A stretch of DNA of 64,000 nucleotides from Streptomyces tendae (GTDB lineage Bacteria; Actinomycetota; Actinomycetes; Streptomycetales; Streptomycetaceae). Positions 61,871 to 64,000 of the stretch are shown in pieces. The DNA lies in assembly GCF_008632955.1 (NCBI RefSeq), contig NZ_CP043959.1, positions 558,001-622,000 of the forward strand, written 5' to 3'. A program made the translations under genes and the position numbers. Each line of letters opens with the position of its first letter. The stretch's first letter is position 1. The notes beneath the pieces are model-generated. The model saw only the letters and a list, made by a program, of their open reading frames with translations, did no database searches and was not told the origin of the DNA.

Positions 61871-63022
61871 CTACGGCGTCCTCAGCGGTTCGACCGCCCC
61901 CCGTCTCTCCGCCTCCGCCGCCACGGAGAGCAGCAGGTCCTCCCGGTCGTGGCGTGCCACGAGCTGGAGTCCCGCCGGGCAGCCGTCGGCGCCGAAGCCG
62001 GCCGGGAGGCTCAGCGCGGGGTGACCGCTGAGGTTGAACGCCCAGGTGAGGGCGGTCGAGTAGACGTCACCGGGGCCGTCGTGGCCGTGCGGCGCGGTGG
62101 GTGTCGTGGGGGTGAGCAGCAGGTCGGTGCGGGTGAAGAGGGCGCGCAGACGCTCGTCGTCGGCCGCCCGGACCTGGTGGGCGTCGGTGAGGTCGGCGCC
62201 CGGGGTGCGCAGCGCGAGCCAGGCCGGTCCGGGGTCGAGGAGCAACGGGGCCGCCGGCGGCCGTACGAGGCGCACCACCCCGGCGTCGACGAGCCGGCCG
62301 ACCGCCTGCCGGGCCAGCGCGACGGGCTCCGCGTCGGGCGACGCGAAGCCGAGGTCGGGGGACCAGACCGCCGCGACGGGGAACGGCGGGGCGGACGGTG
62401 CGGCCCGCCCCGACACCAGCCGCCACCACACCACCGCGTCCCCCGCCGTGCGGGTGAGGACTCCGGGAGCGGTCAGGCCCGTACGGTCGGGCGAGGGGAA
62501 CCGGCCGCCCGTGACCTTCAGGCCCAGCACCCCGCACCACGCCGCCGGGATGCGCACCGACCCCGCCCCGTCCGAGCCCGTCGCCAGTGGCACCAGCCCG
62601 GCCGCCACCGCCACCGCCGCCCCCGCCGAGGACCCGCCGGGCGTACGGTCCGCCCGCCACGGATTGACGGTACGGCCGCCCGCCCCGAGCCCCCAGGTCT
62701 GCCAGGACGTTCCCGGACCCGGCACCGCGGTGGCGCCCACGGCGACCGCGCCGGCCGCGAGCAGCGGCCCCGCCGCCCGCAGTCCCCGCCGCCCCTTGAC
62801 CGCGACCGGCACCCCGGCCAGCGGGAGGTCCTCACCGGCGGCGACCCGCGCGTCCACCTCCGCCGCCCGCCGCGGCGCCTCCTCGTCCCACACTTCGGCG
62901 AACGCGCACAGCACCGGGTCGGCCCGCCGGATCCGCGCGAGCGCCTCCGCGACCACGTCCACGGCCTTGCGCGAGCCGTCCCGTACGGCGGCCGCGATCT
63001 CACGGGCGCCGTCCCCGCTCAC
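61871..63022 (-). CDS. Amidase-signature enzyme, short form
   Basis: About 383 residues from the GTG at 63022, overlapping the upstream stop as GTGA. The amidase signature fold is visible: PLAGVPVAVKGRRG holds the catalytic Lys, TPGGSSAGAAVAVAAG (near 121-136) the middle Ser, and GSDGAGSVRIPAAWCGVLGL (near 143-162) the nucleophile Ser. GSDGAG replaces the more usual GTDTGG. Typical amidases have 450-500 residues; here the middle segment is short. Active-site residues remain, so it is probably active on an unknown amide. It forms a pair with the P-loop-like gene upstream. Confidence 0.83.
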   Translation of the reverse strand: MSGDGAREIAAAVRDGSRKAVDVVAEALARIRRADPVLCAFAEVWDEEAPRRAAEVDARVAAGEDLPLAGVPVAVKGRRGLRAAGPLLAAGAVAVGATAVPGPGTSWQTWGLGAGGRTVNPWRADRTPGGSSAGAAVAVAAGLVPLATGSDGAGSVRIPAAWCGVLGLKVTGGRFPSPDRTGLTAPGVLTRTAGDAVVWWRLVSGRAAPSAPPFPVAAVWSPDLGFASPDAEPVALARQAVGRLVDAGVVRLVRPPAAPLLLDPGPAWLALRTPGADLTDAHQVRAADDERLRALFTRTDLLLTPTTPTAPHGHDGPGDVYSTALTWAFNLSGHPALSLPAGFGADGCPAGLQLVARHDREDLLLSVAAEAERRGAVEPLRTP

Positions 63023-63528
63023 CGCACGGCGCCCGTGAGGCGGGCCAGCGGCTCCGTCTCGCGCGGCAGCCGGCCGCCCAGGTCGCCGAGGCGCCAGTCC
63101 GGCACCCACGGCACCCGGTACACGTCGATCACCGACTCGATCCGCCGCACCCGCTGCGCGAGGGGGCGCGGGAGCCGTCCCGGCGCGTCCGCCACGAGGA
63201 CCACGGCGTCCAGGTCGAGCCCGTGCGGCGCCTCGCCGCGCCGGAACAGGTCGACGGCCGGCAGCACCGCGTCCAGCCCGGCCGCGTGGGTCCGGGCGAC
63301 GAGCAGCACCGACCGCGGGGCGGTGGGCGCGGGCCAGGCACGTCCGCCGTCGTGACCGCCGTAGACCGCGGCGAGCGTGGAGACGCCCGCGCCGCCGTGC
63401 AGACCGATCCAGGAGAAGCTCCGGGCGGTCGCCCGGGCGTGCGCGGGCCCCGGCGGGCCCTCCGCCTCCGGTGCCGCCACCGGCCCCCGCAGCCAGATCT
63501 CCGGTCCCCGTTCCGTGGCATCCCGCAT
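63019..63528 (-). CDS. P-loop-like protein (DUF6668-type)
   Basis: About 169 residues from the ATG at 63528 behind AGGAGAGGG; the frame runs upstream past the promoter but without coding signs. WIGLHGGAGVSTLAAVYGG near 38-56 looks like a deviant ParA-type P-loop without the usual Lys at its end. SVLLVARTHAAGLDAVLPAV and LDLDAVVLVADAPGRLPRPL follow as strands of a Rossmann-like fold. ATP binding is doubtful as the Lys is missing. It is coupled to the amidase gene (GTGA) and divergent from the gene at 63688. The DUF assignment is from memory of similar Streptomyces proteins. Confidence 0.7.
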   Translation of the reverse strand: MRDATERGPEIWLRGPVAAPEAEGPPGPAHARATARSFSWIGLHGGAGVSTLAAVYGGHDGGRAWPAPTAPRSVLLVARTHAAGLDAVLPAVDLFRRGEAPHGLDLDAVVLVADAPGRLPRPLAQRVRRIESVIDVYRVPWVPDWRLGDLGGRLPRETEPLARLTGAVR

Positions 63529-63687
63529 GTCCCTCTCCTGCTCGCCGGCCCGATCGTCCATGCCCTTCCGCCCGCACGGAAGCGGGGCCCTCGACCGTTG
63601 GGACGAGCCTGTGACAACGCGGTGACGTGCAGAGCGCGGGCGAGCGGACAGACTCGACGGTAGGTGTACGACCCGAATGAGGGAACG

Positions 63688-64000
63688 ATGACTCGACTCA
63701 GCCGCGAGAAGAAGCGAGAACAGCAGCAGGCCGCGGTGCCGGTCGACGTCCGTGTCCCGGCCGACGGGTCGGGCGAGCCGGGAGCCTCGGTCGACGGGGT
63801 GCGGGTGATCGCGGGTCCCGGCGAGGAGATCCAGCAGGCGGTGCTCGACCGTCTGCACGGCATCGCCGTCGCCTCGGGGCACGCCGTGATCGCCACCGTG
63901 CGCGACGAGCGCATCGGGTACGTCGTCCCGCTCCTGGTCGCCCCGGACGGCTCCAGCCGCTTCACGGACCGGCCGACGCTGCTGCGCGCCGTCCAGGAGA
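63688..64000 (+). CDS. Unidentified gene, 3' part beyond window edge
   Basis: Only the first ~104 codons are inside. The ATG at 63688 follows GAGGGAAC. The N terminus is basic and Gln-rich (MTRLSREKKREQQQAA), then a compact domain: GVRVIAGPGEEIQQAVLDRL, GIAVASGHAVIATVRDERIG and YVVPLLVAPDGSSRFTD. No signal peptide. I do not recognise the family. It is divergent from the P-loop-like/amidase pair across 160 bp. Confidence 0.75.
   Translation, partial: MTRLSREKKREQQQAAVPVDVRVPADGSGEPGASVDGVRVIAGPGEEIQQAVLDRLHGIAVASGHAVIATVRDERIGYVVPLLVAPDGSSRFTDRPTLLRAVQE

Overview
The window is actinobacterial and almost certainly from a Streptomyces chromosome. Base composition is very GC-rich, most starts are ATG or GTG with ATGA/GTGA stop-start overlaps, and the gene set is typical: a 14-gene nuo operon with a Rex operator, futalosine-pathway menaquinone genes, a Tad/Flp pilus locus and WXG100-like secretion cassettes. 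No rRNA, tRNA, CRISPR array or insertion sequence was seen.

Layout. (1) 1-6149, minus strand: a secretion-associated cassette. It holds a 5'-end fragment of a conserved hypothetical gene, a small membrane protein, a large protein with an N-terminal T7SS-type signal region, a WXG100-like helical protein, a secreted protein, two lipoproteins and a membrane protein. The first ~2.3 kb is visibly poorer in GC than the rest and looks like foreign DNA. (2) 6741-13420, plus strand: a Tad pilus operon (RcpC/CpaB, TadZ, TadA, TadB, TadC, Flp-type pilin, two TadE-like proteins and a TadG-like protein). (3) 13542-17815, plus strand: a second WXG100-like/T7SS-signal cassette, the paralogue of region 1. 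(4) 18185-19075: a small double-glycine-leader peptide gene, a lone WXG100-like gene and the decayed 3' end of a secreted-protein gene, probably the remains of a third cassette. (5) 19223-22949: a membrane LysM/BTAD protein and a prepilin peptidase that probably serves the Tad pilins.

(6) 23018-29136: menaquinone metabolism, with mqnC, a small amidohydrolase-like gene, the demethylmenaquinone methyltransferase and a MenJ-like flavin reductase, interspersed with a GH18-like lipoprotein, a PASTA protein and a GNAT enzyme. (7) 29301-32114: a wall-anchored LAxTG protein and an NlpC/P60 hydrolase. (8) 32983-49078: nuoA-N, complete and tightly coupled, behind a promoter with a Rex box and ended by a strong hairpin. 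This complex reduces the menaquinone made by regions 6 and 9.

(9) 49292-64000: RecQ, an M56 metalloprotease, fumarylacetoacetase, a Cof-type HAD phosphatase, a secreted lytic transglycosylase controlled by a ydaO-type c-di-AMP riboswitch, a polyprenyl diphosphate synthase, a LolA/RseB-like protein followed by an ABC exporter, an unknown protein, an NAD(P)H:FMN reductase, a short amidase with a P-loop-like partner, and the 5' end of an unidentified gene at the right edge.

The points most worth a second look are the duplicated and decaying secretion cassettes on either side of the pilus operon, the GG-leader peptide, the riboswitch fused to a ribosome-binding site, and the several short in-frame or leader tandem repeats.
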